From assembly GCA_017354895.1 (NCBI GenBank), contig CP071496.1:620001-684000 (forward strand): a DNA stretch of 64,000 nucleotides, in the 5' to 3' direction. This DNA is from Podospora comata (Eukaryota > Ascomycota > Sordariomycetes > Sordariales > Podosporaceae). Position numbers and translations under genes: made by a program. Positions 33,530 to 45,097 of this stretch are shown one piece after another. Numbering within the stretch: the first letter of the stretch is position 1; every line of letters starts with the position of its first letter. The notes under the pieces were generated by a model. That model saw nothing but the letters and a program-made list of their open reading frames with translations, made no database searches and was not told where the DNA came from.

Positions 33530-34183
33530 GAGTGGGCTGCAATATGGATTGCCTATCGAAACCTCAGTTGGGCGTGTGATGAGGTTTCTCGCAGGGTGGC
33601 TCGGGAAAACGGGCTAGCGTACTGTACACTATCATCTCGTGCCAAGATATTTCCGAATGCCAATCAATGCCACTATTCACAGATTCCTGAACCCTCAAAA
33701 AACTATAGAAGATTCCCGTGGCAAAATGTCACACTTTTCGGCGACGGCATCCTGCAAAATATGCGGGCATTATCTCCTCTCACCTCGCCGCAAGTCAAGA
33801 CGTCTCGGTATGAACAAGTGTATCACCACAAACTTTAGGAGCTCCATCCCAAACGGCAACATGATATGATCCAGGCACCCGCCAAGATGGTGGGTGGCCC
33901 AGCTCAGGCCCCCGATCACAGATTGCTAGCATATTAAGCCGCACCCGGAAGATCGAAAAAGACACAAGGTGCTGACATGATCAGCTCACACCACCTTCAT
34001 GTCGTAGGACAGACATCTGATTGGCCGCCTTACTCCCGAGTCGGAAAAATATTCATTGCTGAATCATCGCCTTATGGAGGGGGAATCTGACTTGGAGAAT
34101 GGGAGCGGGGAAGCTGAGGATCTTCAAACCTGTGCCTGAGCACAGGCCATTCCAAGATAAAGATGGTGACTTTGGGGAGCTCT
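33530..34183. other. Intergenic region
   Basis: No recognisable gene on either strand. Confidence 0.4.
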
Positions 34184-35419
34184 TCTCAGACTGTCAAAAT
34201 GTGCATCAGTGTGGCGGCGGCAAAGGTGTGCGGGTTCCTACAGCAGTGGTGATACCAGTGCTCCAACATGCTTGTGGGGAAGAGCGCAAAGTCGTCTGGC
34301 AGCTCTGATGCTAGAAGGTACAACTCGCTGGCCATAATCACAAGGTCGCTCTTTACTGGCGCCGAGGAGTTGATCCAAAAGCGCTGGGTGAGGATGGAGA
34401 GGGAGTTCGTCAAAGAAACCTTTGCATGGTTTGATGAGGGGTTTGAGACGTTGAAAAAGATGGAAAGCGGTGTGGTATATATCCGGGGGGAGTCCGGCAT
34501 GGGCAAGAGCTTCTTTTCCTTCGCCATTTACTCCCGACTGGCTTAAGGATTCGAGAACGACCCATCGACCTCTGTGGCCACCTTCATATTTGACGAGAAC
34601 TTCGAGAAGCTAGAGAAGGTAGAGAACACGCTCTACTTCTGCTTAGCGCAAATCGCGGCCACAGACAATAGCTACCGACAGCATATTCAAAATCTGGTGG
34701 ACAACGACGAGGAGAAGAAGTGGAAAGAAGCTCCCTGGCAGGAACTCTTCGCCTCCAAGTTCCCCAAGGAGATAGCTGGAGGGTCCAAGGCCGAGAAGAG
34801 GCTTTATCTTATTTTGGACGGGATTGATCAACTCGAAAACGATCAGGTTAATGAGCTCTGCCGTTATATCAAGCAGAGCCAGAATCTTCGCATCATTTTT
34901 GTCCTCTCGGGGACCAGAGATGCGAGAAAACACGTCCCGAGAGTTGACCACACCATTGCACTGGAGCCGAATGTACTGTCGGCTAATTTCGGGTTACTTG
35001 TAAAGTCTCGTATTGAATTGTACCCCGGGCTTGTGGGACTTCGCCCATCCTTCAAACAAAAGGTTGCCTCAACGATGGAGATGTCTGCAGACTCGTTCTT
35101 CTACGTTAGCTACGTGCTGCGCCAGCTTAATACCATGAGAATCGGATCATTGGTTGAAAATTCACTTCGACCGGTTGCACTTCCTCGCAATACCGATGCC
35201 ATCTATCATCAACTCTTCCAAGAGTGTGAGCAGTACTACACAAGCGCCAACGAGAAGAAGGCGTTGGGTTACCTTTTCACCTGGCTTGCCTACTCTTATG
35301 ACCGTGTGAGCCTCGATGCAGCGCAGAGAATCGTTGACCTGGTCATGGTATCGATCATGGGGGACAACAAGACACATCTCGACATCAAGACTGAAATATT
35401 GGGAAGGCTCGCCAAGTAA
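34184..35419 (+). pseudogene. NACHT/STAND NTPase domain with two stops (NLR-like remnant)
   Basis: STAND NTPases with NACHT domains are the fungal NOD-like receptors involved in allorecognition and programmed cell death. One frame from 34184 to 35419 reads a short leader (MCISVAAAKVCGFLQQW), a TGA at 34250-34252, RRYNSLAIITRSLFTGAEEL, MEREFVKETFAWFDEGFETL, Walker A GESGMGKSFFSFAIY, a TAA at 34544-34546, GFENDPSTSVATFIFDENFE, Walker B RLYLILDGIDQL, the sensor-like FVLSGTRDARK, and a helical region after it. Both stops keep the frame and could come from CGA and CAA. The frame ends at a GCCAAGTAAGT donor, so a further exon is expected; no repeat domain was found after it. N-terminal effector domain not visible. 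Confidence 0.7.
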
Positions 35420-35894
35420 GTACACAGAGTGGGTAGGTGGCTAAGGGAGTACCTCGGAAGTACCACGCTCTAAACACTACCTTAGACACTGTGAGATCGT
35501 ACGTACATGCTTACATCAATGGGAAGTTTATTTACATGATTCAAGAGTCTGTCGTCAGGATCAGGGATTTTCACAGGCCTAGACACCACCATAATCCTGA
35601 AGGCGAAGACATCACCTCACGAGGCGAGGAGTTGCAGGGCCATCGTCTGTGTCCAAGAGGATTGGTCAAGACACTTCTGATGAATAAATTGGGTAACCGT
35701 GGAACTCGGGGCAGACCGTGGTGGGCATGCTGCGAGGTGTCTCGTACATAAAAGGCCGCTGTACTTTCTCTATACGCACCGAACTCTAATCCCCACATCC
35801 TGCTTCACCTCTTCCAGAGAAAGCGTTCCTGCTCATCAAGGTACTTTTCTTCCCAAATCTACATCATCTTAAAACCTTTCTTTGTATTTTGGCC

Positions 35895-37033
35895 ATGGCA
35901 CATATTGTCGATATTAGTTCCGTGGAAGATGATTCCCGCTTTCAAGAATTCATGCCAGTACATGGCAGAAAGCTACAGCATCCGTCTCTCCCTAACGAAC
36001 AGTATCACCCAGCGAATGGATGAGTGGAAAAGTACGCGGCCAACTTGTGTCTCTGCTTTTACGAGACTAATCAAGGCTCTTGAAGCCAACCACCTTCTGG
36101 TCCTTCGCAAAAGGACTATCGCTTTCCAGAAAACATTGGCTAAAGACGATGAAGAATGTATGAGGTTTTGCAAGGCTCTTGCAGAGGCGTTTTCCACGGC
36201 TACAGGCAACGTGCTGATTGGTGAGGCTGGCACGACTGCGAAAGATCTTCGTTCAGATATCCTTCAACAAGATGCAAATCAAGGTACCTATTTACACCAG
36301 CCTTCCGTTTTTATCTCTAGGTATCTGTTAGCCTGATGGCCTTGGCTCCATATCGCTACGTAACATCTACGTTCACTTCGACAGTACTGATTACCTACCT
36401 GAAGCTTCCAGTGTTCACCCTCATTCCTTGCGTTTACGTTAAGCCACGCGAGATTTTCGTGGACTTCGACACACTTTCCGGTCGCAAGGAGAACATGGAT
36501 ACCCATGCCGATGGTATTAGCAACATCAGTATCAGCACTCGAGCAGGGAGCGAACCCCTAAACCTTCCAGAGGTCTGTTTCCGGCCAGTTTCGTTCATCC
36601 AGCAGGTGGGAAACTATTCAAGTGTAGCTGCTAACTAAACTACGTCCAGCGTCCGCCGCAACATATTCTAGCTGCACCACCACTGTCCCCTTCCGACGTC
36701 TTCCTTCACACTTCACAGCAACATGGTAGCCAAGCCTCGTTTCTAGAGCAGGACATCACCGTGGACCTAAATGACCGCAGCAGTCCGCTGCGTGTTACCT
36801 TCTCTCCCTCGCTCACGCCGTCGCCTCGCACATTTAAAGACCGGTCGCCGATGGCAGATACTCTAGACGGAACCGACACGGCGCAAGCCACGCCGTCAGT
36901 TCCCCGAACCCCCAATGCGGCGGCGATTGCAACGGAGTCTTCTTCCAAGCCCCGAAAAAGAACAAATACAGCAAGGGGCCAAAAGGACCAGTCAAATTCC
37001 ACTGGTGGGAGCAAGAGACGTTGTGTGAGGTAA
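35895..37033 (+). CDS. Hypothetical gene, structure unresolved
   Basis: An ATG at 35895 in good context (ggccATGg) gives MAHIVDISSVEDDSRFQEFM and about 43 residues before a stop, while an overlapping frame continues as NSITQRMDEWKSTRPTCVSA and RKRTIAFQKTLAKDDEECMR, helical and protein-like, to a probable donor near 36282. The last readable part (36761-37033) is Ser/Thr/Pro-rich, VTFSPSLTPSPRTFKDRSPM, and ends in a basic GGSKRRCVR. I could not find introns that connect these cleanly, so either one frameshift or unusual splicing is present. No domain recognised. Confidence 0.35.
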
Positions 37034-38107
37034 ACGATGGTTACAACAAGAAGATGGTATTGGACAACGGGAACGTGGGATTATTAATGCGCTGGAAGTG
37101 TGGATATCCGTTTCATCGCTTCTTGTTCCCCAGTAACTGAGGAGATTGACTGCCTGTCCGAATAGGTAGTTGGAGAACTGTGTGTATATAGACAAATATA
37201 TTGAGCGCCTGGCTCTTTGCTCGTGTTTGCAATCGTTGTTTATCCCCCGTGTCTATCGTTCTTCAGTATATGTGAAGCCTTCCAATCATCGACGTTGACA
37301 GGTATTCCCCTCTGCGTTCCGTCTCCATCCCGTGCTTGATCGTAGCAGATGAATCAACCAGGAAGTAGGTAAGATACCTGCCTACTTATCTTTACCTGAA
37401 CACCAACTTGTTCCGAACATACCTACATAAGGAAGTGAGACACTGGGTTGCCTCTCTGGCAAGCGGCGGGCGGCACACCTGACGCCCAAAGGCGCAACAC
37501 GAACCCAACCTCACAGTGAGTCTCACAATGTAGGCCTTTAGCTACATTCTTGCAGTCAATGAAAGTTCTGGTCATCTACCAACATGCTTTGACTGCACTT
37601 GGACTTCGTCGCCCCATCATCCTCATGGCTAAAGCTGCATGAGCGTACCCCTTCCATCGACCAATGACGTCATCAGGGGCAAGTAAACACCACGTCGCCT
37701 ACCACAGCAACCCATGATAGACCTCCAAAGAAATAAAGGGTAGCGTGAAAAAGGCTGCAGAGGTGCTGGTTGGGGATGACTTTATCCCTGTCGGATCAAG
37801 GTCGTTGGAGACTTTAACTCTATCAAGTCAAAGTCGTCGGGCTGGACGAGGGACGAGTCACGACTTGAAAAACGATGGCTACCTAAGGTACCTAATCGAG
37901 TTGGCGATGAATCCAAGACTCACGATGTGACTTTGGAATGTCATATACCTAGCCGTCAAAGCGGCCGATACCTTAGTCAATGCAAGCCAACTGAATCACG
38001 CAAATGGTCAATGGCCTAGGTACCTATGCATTTACAGGTTGTTGGAATTCGACTAGGTATACAAAAATAATCTCATGGCAAGAACTCTTATCCCATATCC
38101 TCACCGG
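37034..38107. other. Intergenic region rich in taggta/tacct motifs
   Basis: No gene recognised. Many short CCTAGGTA / TACCTACC motifs are scattered here, as elsewhere between genes in this window. Confidence 0.4.
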
Positions 38108-38527
38108 CTAGGTAGGTATCCTCGCCTCGAGGAACGGATCAACACAAGGCTGAAGATGCTCCGTCTCAGAGTCCTCTTCAACTGTATATGGACACCACGG
38201 CAGCACGAGACTCAATTCTGTCTCTTGAACCACAAATACTTTTGAGGGAGGCTTCCCCGAGGTTAAAGTCGTAATTCTGTCGTAGTTTCGAAAAAGTTCA
38301 ACTCGGTTTGCAATCAAATTGTCCGCCCACCCTCCAATAAAGATGAAATGACATGAGGTCACAACGTGGATAGGTGGGCAATAAACTGGACATGTGAAGT
38401 ATGTATCGTAACGAAACGAACTGAATAAAATATTGAATGGGAAGCAATGCAAAGCCGAAGTCAGGATATACGAGACAGGTTTTCTCCCGAAACGATACAA
38501 CAAAAAGACAAATTCTCGCGGTATCAT
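38108..38527 (-). CDS. Hypothetical open reading frame
   Basis: The ATG at 38527 gives 139 residues in one exon, beginning MIPREFVFLLYRFGRKPVSY, cysteine-containing and fairly hydrophobic in the first half and acidic near the end (VEEDSETEHLQP). No domain recognised; may be a chance frame. Confidence 0.25.
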   Translation of the reverse strand: MIPREFVFLLYRFGRKPVSYILTSALHCFPFNILFSSFRYDTYFTCPVYCPPIHVVTSCHFIFIGGWADNLIANRVELFRNYDRITTLTSGKPPSKVFVVQETELSLVLPWCPYTVEEDSETEHLQPCVDPFLEARIPT

Positions 38528-38560
38528 GGTGGAGGCGGCGGTAGGCCGTCTCTTCTGACT

Positions 38561-38998
38561 TTAAAACAAACCACTCGCGGCTTCACGTAATAGATCCCAT
38601 GGCATCGCGTGGCGCCTCATTACGTTCATAGTAAAAAGCCCCTGCTGGATCTGAGAGTGCCGGTGTCTGTCCGTGTTGGGGTCTGTCTGGGAGAGAGCCC
38701 GATTCCAGTTGACAGTTAGTCGATCGATCAGCTCGAAGTATCTAGTGGCCGAAGCCTCTATCCGCGGGAGCAAAATGTTGTTGAGGTATCTGCGATATAA
38801 ATGATTGGAACGAGGGCCATTCTGTGCGATGCGTCCAGTGGCCCGAAGACGGTCGTCACTGGGGGGACCGGTCAGTTATAGCTGTTTTGGGGTTTCATGA
38901 CTTGACTGGGGGGTGGGGAGGATTAGACGAGTAAAACCGAGGGTTAAGACTCACAACCTCTGAAAGAATGCAGCAAAGCCTTGGGTAACGCGCTCCAT
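38561..38998 (-). CDS. Small two-exon hypothetical protein
   Basis: Exon 1 is 38998-38955 (MERVTQGFAAFFQR), the intron 38954-38859 has GTGAGT donor, a CTGAC branch and a CCCCAG acceptor, and exon 2 is 38858-38561. Phases agree and the product is 113 residues: DDRLRATGRIAQNGPRSN, then LLPRIEASATRYFELIDRLT and HSQIQQGLFTMNVMRRHAMP. The spliced product looks like a soluble helical protein. No family is recognised. The good splice signals make it more credible than its size suggests. Confidence 0.5.
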
Positions 38999-39083
38999 GT
39001 TTGCATGTACCGTGTTGTCGTTTAGGTAGCCGATGTGACAAGGGCTGTAATATCAGGGCTTGGAACTCATGGTTCAATTCAGG

Positions 39084-39644
39084 CTAATAATCTTCAATGG
39101 CCTCGAAGAGCGTGATACTGAAAGATGAAGAAGAAATATAGTCTTGGCGATCCTGAACGCGTATTTTATCCTCCCTTACCTGGCCGGTGCCCTTGTTGGC
39201 CTGCTTGGAGCCCTTAAACGTAGTGAGCAGGGGCTTTCCACCGGTTCGGTAGTAGGCTCCATTGTTGCAGTAATCGTTGCAGAGGTCGATGACTGTCTGC
39301 TTATCAAACGGCCCGCGGCCGGCGTAGTCGTATGAAAAAAAGAGCTTGAATCCTAGGTTGTTGGCCACCCAAAACGCCTTGTCCAGGAGCGGCCGGACGG
39401 CACTAGCTTCGTTAGCGATGTTGAGAGTAAACCCGTCAATGTGAGCCTCTTAGGCAAGCCGCATGTCATTTTGCCAGTCCGTCCCCGAGTAGTCCTTGGT
39501 GTTGCTAACCTACGTGTAGTGTTGGCCAAGACACTTTTTGTGCGTCGTTAAGATGGACAGTACCATAAAGTGGGCAAATACGACCTTCGCCTTAACCTGG
39601 GCAGCCACTAGGGCTAGGCTGGCCCAAAGGTGGCACCACCGCAT
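39084..39644 (-). pseudogene. GH71 alpha-1,3-glucanase (mutanase), 5' fragment
   Basis: GH71 enzymes hydrolyse alpha-1,3-glucan of fungal walls and are secreted. The ATG at 39644 gives a signal peptide (MRWCHLWASLALVAAQVKA) and KVVFAHFM; a 54-nt intron (39563-39510, GTACTG...CGTAG) rejoins VSNTKDYSGTDWQNDMRLA. A TAA at 39450-39452 replaces the Gln expected before EAHIDGFTLNIANEAS. Then AFWVANNLGFKLFFSYDYAG and KPLLTTFKGS follow, all family hallmarks. After GTGQ homology stops; only the first ~150 of the usual 400 or more residues remain. A nonsense mutation and 3' loss make it a relic. The region just downstream (38.5-39.0 kb) is unrelated. Confidence 0.75.
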
Positions 39645-41565
39645 TTCTAGGTTAAAGAGGATGAAAAGAGGTCGTCTAAGGCAAACGGAACGGTTGACTT
39701 TGGTCAGGCGTGGATCTCAACGTTGCAGGAAAAACGTGCCAGTTTTTATGTCTATATCACTGGCGCCTGTCTGTCTTATAACTTACCTACAAGGTAATGT
39801 CTCAGCAAGACGTTACGCACGAGTGGTCTCCAGCACAGTTTCTCTATGCTCCTCATCTCAGCGGCTATCGGCCTTGTCACGGAGTCGTCGGCATTCAAAC
39901 ACGCTGTCCGAATCCGAATCCGAATCTCTACCTGATCGAATTCAATAGCCTCGGGCTTGTTGTTCCTAGTCGAGCGTCGAACCGGCGTTGGGACCGTTCC
40001 TATTACACCTGAGGTGTATTCTGTTGGTTCCAGATCTGGCATCACATTTGCTAATTCTGTTGGTTCTAGATCTGGAATGTGCATTTGCTCCACTTAAAAG
40101 GGACCGTAAGAGGATGAGGTGGTAGTCTCGTTGGGTTCTAGTGGAGACTTTATTCCAAAAGCGGCTCTAGCCGTGTGACTCGACGATAGGGGGATAGGAA
40201 GGTATGCAAGAGCGACTACAACCCTCCAGGATTATCAACGCTAATATTTTACTAGCGATTGCTGTATCGCGCTATTGTTTGTGCTTCTGCAGGGTTGTAG
40301 AAAACTCTTCCAACAGGCACCAATAACTTATTAAGTAACGAATGATCTCGACCCGAACTATTCGACTTGGCCCAATATTAATACCCTAGAAGCGAGGCCA
40401 TTTCGTTACGACAAAGACTAGGACAGTTTTATCGAGTCGGGGGACAATCAGGACACAAATCTCATAACTTGTGCCAGACCTAAATTCAACAGCCACGCTC
40501 TAATGGGAGCCCTTGTCGGTGCCTACGTATACTTAGGTACACGGGAAGTGCCCTGGCCTATACTTGCGCTGCAGGCCATAACTTATCTTATTAAGCGACG
40601 ACCTACCTATTCAAATATAAGGTCCAACCCTCACTCGTATTATTCGCTTTAGTCACGTCTCTCATCAATATAACCACTTCAACGCTCTTCCGAGGGTCAA
40701 CTTACCACCTTTTCCTTCGAGTCGTATGTTTGGGCCGACTTTAACAAAGCACGCTTCTATGCCGTCCAGTCTTTAATCCGTTCTCATAGCTTATCTTCTC
40801 TCTCTTCTCCCGCATACTCTCCCAGGTTCTAGTAACGCCCGAAGACGCCTACATTACCCGGATTTAACCACCCAGTGGCCTGTCTTCCTCTTGCGTGTCA
40901 GTCACTGCCCGATGTGCTGCATTTTGGTGTAACGGGTGGTGGGAGCTGACCATAGAGGAAAACCTAGGAGCACCTTTTACCGCAACATTACCTGCGTACC
41001 CACCTTGCTTGCTATTGCTCGTGGGGCCTTGCTGCCTAACGAGACCGACATTGGGATCTCCTGCGACCCGGAATGCAGACAGTCTCTTCTTGCTATCCAG
41101 GCTGTTCAGTAAGCAGCCTACTCGTCCAATGATACGATCGTAGAGTCGGGGACTATTTGCCCCCCCACTTACTATACTGATCTGCTTCTTTACACTTTTG
41201 ATTATACTTATCTGCTAAACGAGTATGTACCTTCTCCCTACCTTGTGTGTTGAACATTCTAACGCACGATTACCTAGCGCTGGAACTAAGTATTGCTTTC
41301 CCCAGTTTATTGAATGGAACCGAAATAAGGAAGAGGGAGAATACTGCAACGAGTGCAATCTTGGCGTTTAGAAAACTATTCTTGACTCGCCTTTGGGCTG
41401 GATGGACGGGCCCTTTGATCAATATACATCACTGACAGCGTTGTAAGTGTTCCAGCCCCTGCAGACATGTACCTACTTTTCGTTACGCACTAAGAACGCT
41501 GAATCCCGCTAAATAGATGCAACGCAGCCCCTTCATAGGCTGTTACACCGCCCACCAGCCAATAT
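39645..41565. mobile_element. Retroelement debris, possible Ty1/copia remnant
   Basis: The minus frame 39776-40093 reads DLEPTEYTSGVIGTVPTPVR and RRSTRNNKPEAIEFDQ, resembling the linker between integrase and reverse transcriptase of copia-type polyproteins. A 36-bp imperfect tandem repeat (attctgttggtt-cagatctgg) lies near 40015-40090. The rest, to 41.5 kb, has no frame of note. LTRs and catalytic domains were not found, so the assignment is tentative. Confidence 0.35.
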
Positions 41566-43110
41566 ATGCTCGGGTATGTACCGGTAGGCGCTACGCCGAC
41601 AGTGCCCTCGGAAACCACATCGTCGACACCGAGGGCCACGGCATCCTGCCAGAGCAACTACACTATCCAAGCTTCCGACTGGTGCCAGTCCATCAGCCGT
41701 GTTAAGCAAGTATCAACCTACAACCTTATGCGCGTCAATAACCTGCCTACTTACTGCGGCTCGTTCCCTAGGCCTAGAACGAGCATTTGCATTCCAGAAA
41801 CCTGCCCAGTATACACCGTTTCCCCTTTAGATACCTGCGAGAAGATTGCCAAGGCAAAGGGCGTCACCACGCAGCAGCTCATCTCGTAGAACCCCAACAT
41901 CAACCCGGGGTGCTCAAACCTATACAACATAGTCGGTTATGTGATTTGTGTCGGCCCGCTTGGTACTATTGCGACTACCACAGCGTCAACACATTTACAC
42001 CCGTACCGACAAAAATGTAGGGCCTTTTTCCCTGACTAGCTTTGACTTACATCCAACGTACTAATTCATGGCCACCCGCGATAGGTTTACGGATCCGTGC
42101 TTGAACCTGGGAGCTGAAACGATAGCCAGCTGTTACGTCCCAACTCTTCCATCTGAGTCGGCTTTCGTCTGGCCAACGGTGACATGGAACGGCATCTCCA
42201 ACGAAACCGGCGCCAGCACAACCGTGCCCTCCTCGCCAAGCGCCGCACTGACACTGCCTCTGGCAGCGGGCACATGGACCAACTGCCCTCACTATGTCAG
42301 ATACATGGATGTGCCAGCCGACGCTTCGTACCTCGAACTTGCCAACCCAAATTACTGTCTGATGAGAGCCGCTCTCTGGGGTATCGAGCTGGAGCAACTC
42401 CTTTGGAACCCATCGCTTCCTGAGATGGTGAATGAGACTATGCTCGATTATTGCATGCTCGAGGAAGGTTTCAGTACTGCGTTGACGTCGGCGGCGGCAA
42501 GATCCCCTCAGGATCAAGCACAACGTCGCCACCGAGTTCGTCATCAGCGGTGCCCTCTTCCGGCATTTCATCGTCGTCGACAAGCCTTGCGCCTGTTCCC
42601 ACACCTAACAGTAACTGCGTCCTCGGCACTGGCCCAGGTGGCTACCAGGGTCTTTGTGATTTCAGCTGTCACTTTGGTTGGTGTCCATCACCATGCACTT
42701 GCACAAAGACCGGAACACCCGCTCCGCCTCCAGCCCTCTTGACATCGGGTCAACGTGGTTACGCCGCACCCGGCGAAGCAGCAGATTTTGGTCCCCTCTG
42801 TGACTTTACCTGCTCCCGGGTCGGGAACTATTGCCCCGGTCCGCCGTGCACCACCGTCCCCCCTGCTACTGTTTGCGTCGAGGGGACCGGTACCGGCAAC
42901 TACGAGAGTTGGTGTTCATATACATGCGGCTTTGGTTATTGTCCTCCTGGGCCTTGTACCTGCCTCGCGTACGGCACGCAGATTCCGCCGCCTCCCGTCA
43001 CACATCCGGCGGGTGTCCCGGCGACGGGACTGGATGAGAGTTATTCGGGACTGTGCAGCTTTACGTGTGCCCGGAATTACTGTCCTCCTGGGGCTTGTAA
43101 GTGGCCGTAG
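41566..43110 (+). pseudogene. Secreted LysM protein with Cys-rich C-terminal repeats, broken
   Basis: LysM domains bind chitin or its fragments. The frame from 41566 has one LysM-like unit (SNYTIQASDWCQSISRVKQV... SICIPETC) and a second (YTVSPLDTCEKIAKAKGVTT) interrupted by TAG at 41887-41889 where Trp is usual (LIS-stop-NPNINPGC). A second segment from 42068 carries WTNCPHYVRYMDVPAD and LWGIELEQLLWNPSLPE; near 42470 a one-base shift is needed to reach FQYCVDVGGG. The C-terminus has four related Cys-rich units of the type YQGLCDFSCHFGWCPSPCTC, known at the end of fungal glucanase and chitin-related proteins. At least one stop and one frameshift; original length about 500 residues. Confidence 0.65.
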
Positions 43111-43925
43111 AGACATCTGAATGCATATAGTAGGTCTCAGGGCTCTTTTGTTTATCGGTTTGTGTTTCGAGTGGGGATGGTGTTGTTGTTGTTGTTGTTG
43201 TTGATTACCTAAATTGCTAAAGCGAGTTGGGGGTTTCCGCCTCTCAGCTTTTTCATCAGACATCCGTTCAAGCTGTAGTAATCAACTTTTCGTGTTGGCT
43301 TGTTTTTGCGCCATTGGAGTTGTCGCTTCTGGAAGATACACCAGCAGATGGCAGAAACCTCCACGTGCCGAGAGAGCTGAAAGCTTGCGCATGCCAATTG
43401 GTGTTTCATGAAAGTTGCGCGCTCTTTCGAGCTCAAAATTGGCACTTTCTTTATCCCTTGTGTGAGTTCACTAAGTGCTAGCGAGGTGGCGATGGGTCGT
43501 GGTGGTGAAACGTTGGAAATACCAATTGGGCCTTTGTACGCCGACGATTCCAGCTATACTATCAAGTCTGGCGGTGGTGGTGGTAATGGTTGGAATTTTG
43601 TTGCATGGCTTGGCACGAATGAAGGTTGATTTTGATGTGTTTTGACGCTTTTCCAATGCAGGGCTATGCGCATACCTACCTGAATTGGCTAGCCGCGTTT
43701 TGAGTAGGCGTTTTGTCTCGGGACCTACCCAGGTACCTAGCCAACCCTCGATTCAGATCCCAAGTCCAGCAGTCGCTAACCTGGAAGTGAGGTGGTCTTC
43801 TAGGGTCTGTGCCAGCCCACAAAAGCAACCTTGAATGCTTCCCCCACATCTGGTTATCGCCTGTTCCTCCCTCTTTCACCCAACCCCTCACCTTGAACCC
43901 CCGCCATCTCCCATCACTCACCACA
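43111..43925. other. Intergenic region
   Basis: Contains a TTG/GTT microsatellite near 43180-43203 and, close to 43900, a C/T-rich promoter-like stretch before the next ATG. No gene recognised. Confidence 0.4.
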
Positions 43926-44498
43926 ATGACCTCCACCACCAACAACAATGATGCCACCCACATGGAAGCTCTCTATCGCCGCGCCATCGCTGACGCCTCC
44001 GCACTCACCCAAGCCGAAACCAACCTAGTCTTCGGCTGGGCCTCGCCCGAGGAGGAGGAACGTATCTGCCGCACAAAAGCGAATGGAAAGACGCGCGCCC
44101 AGCTTATCGCCATCGCCGCGACAAATCCAGAGTAGCTTACAAAAGTCGAAAGCCTAATTGTCCAGCGGAACAAGGGTTTTCTCGCCGAATTCCGGAGAGA
44201 GGAACAAAACCCAAACCAGCCGCCACTTCAAGACTTACAAGGGTTGATGGGGTTTATCGATTGCGCCCAAGATGCCTTTCAAGCGTCTATTAGCCTGGGG
44301 TCGAACCCCTTATATGAAGAGGCCGATAAGGCTGTCTGGAATGCGCTTGACGACCAGGAAAGGCTTGCGATTATTGCGGCGGACAAACGGTTCGTGCAGA
44401 TTACGGAGGAGGAACGCGCTGAGGATAATCGTAGATATCAGCTCATGAAAGCGCAGGAAGCCGAGGAGATGGCTAGCTTGGGATACTCGATGGATTGA
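43926..44498 (+). pseudogene. Hypothetical protein gene with one internal TAG
   Basis: From the ATG at 43926 one frame of 191 codons runs to 44498 with a single stop, TAG at 44133-44135 (codon 70). Before it: MEALYRRAIADASALTQAET and FGWASPEEEERICRTKANGK; after it: LTKVESLIVQRNKGFLAEFR, NALDDQERLAIIAADKRFVQ and a Glu-rich helical end. Protein character is the same on both sides, so CAG to TAG is likely. The family is unknown to me; all segments look helical. Alternatively it encodes a 69-residue product. Confidence 0.55.
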
Positions 44499-45097
44499 AA
44501 GGGCTTTTAGGGGAGGTTCTGGGGTGCTTAGGTACCTTTAGGTACCTTATGCAAACATTTGGTGAGATATCTCGGCATAGCTCGGATATAGCTTAATAAC
44601 GAGACTGTGATCCCGTGCTGAGAAGTTCATTATCTGAATAGGTAGGAAATGCCTATTATTTCGGATCTGCCGGCGGATGTCATGTTGGTACGGAGACTCT
44701 AGGATCACCGGAGCCGCTTGGTGTGCGTACCTATGCGTTCCAACAGTCCGTCAGCCCCTTTTCCAAACAAATTCCAAAAGCAGCCCCCTACATCCACCAG
44801 CTTTGACACTGGAAAACTGGGATAAAGGAGGGCAGCCCAAATAGTGCAAATTCCATCCCCAACCAATCATAGATGGCATGTGAGAGAGTCTGTTGGCCTT
44901 GGGCGTTACCACCACGGTGCCTCCGAGCCTTCTCACTTGAATGCAAAGCGTCACTGTTCCACCAATTGCTCCAGCTGCTGCAAGGGCGTCACTGATGATA
45001 TGTGGCACCTGTAGAAGTCTGGAAAGCAAAAGTTTAGACTGGTGCGAAGGTTGTTTCATGCCGGTCGGGGTCAGGTAGGCAGATTCCAAATGACGAA
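44499..45097. other. Intergenic region
   Basis: No gene recognised; a few ggtacctt direct repeats near 44530. Confidence 0.4.
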
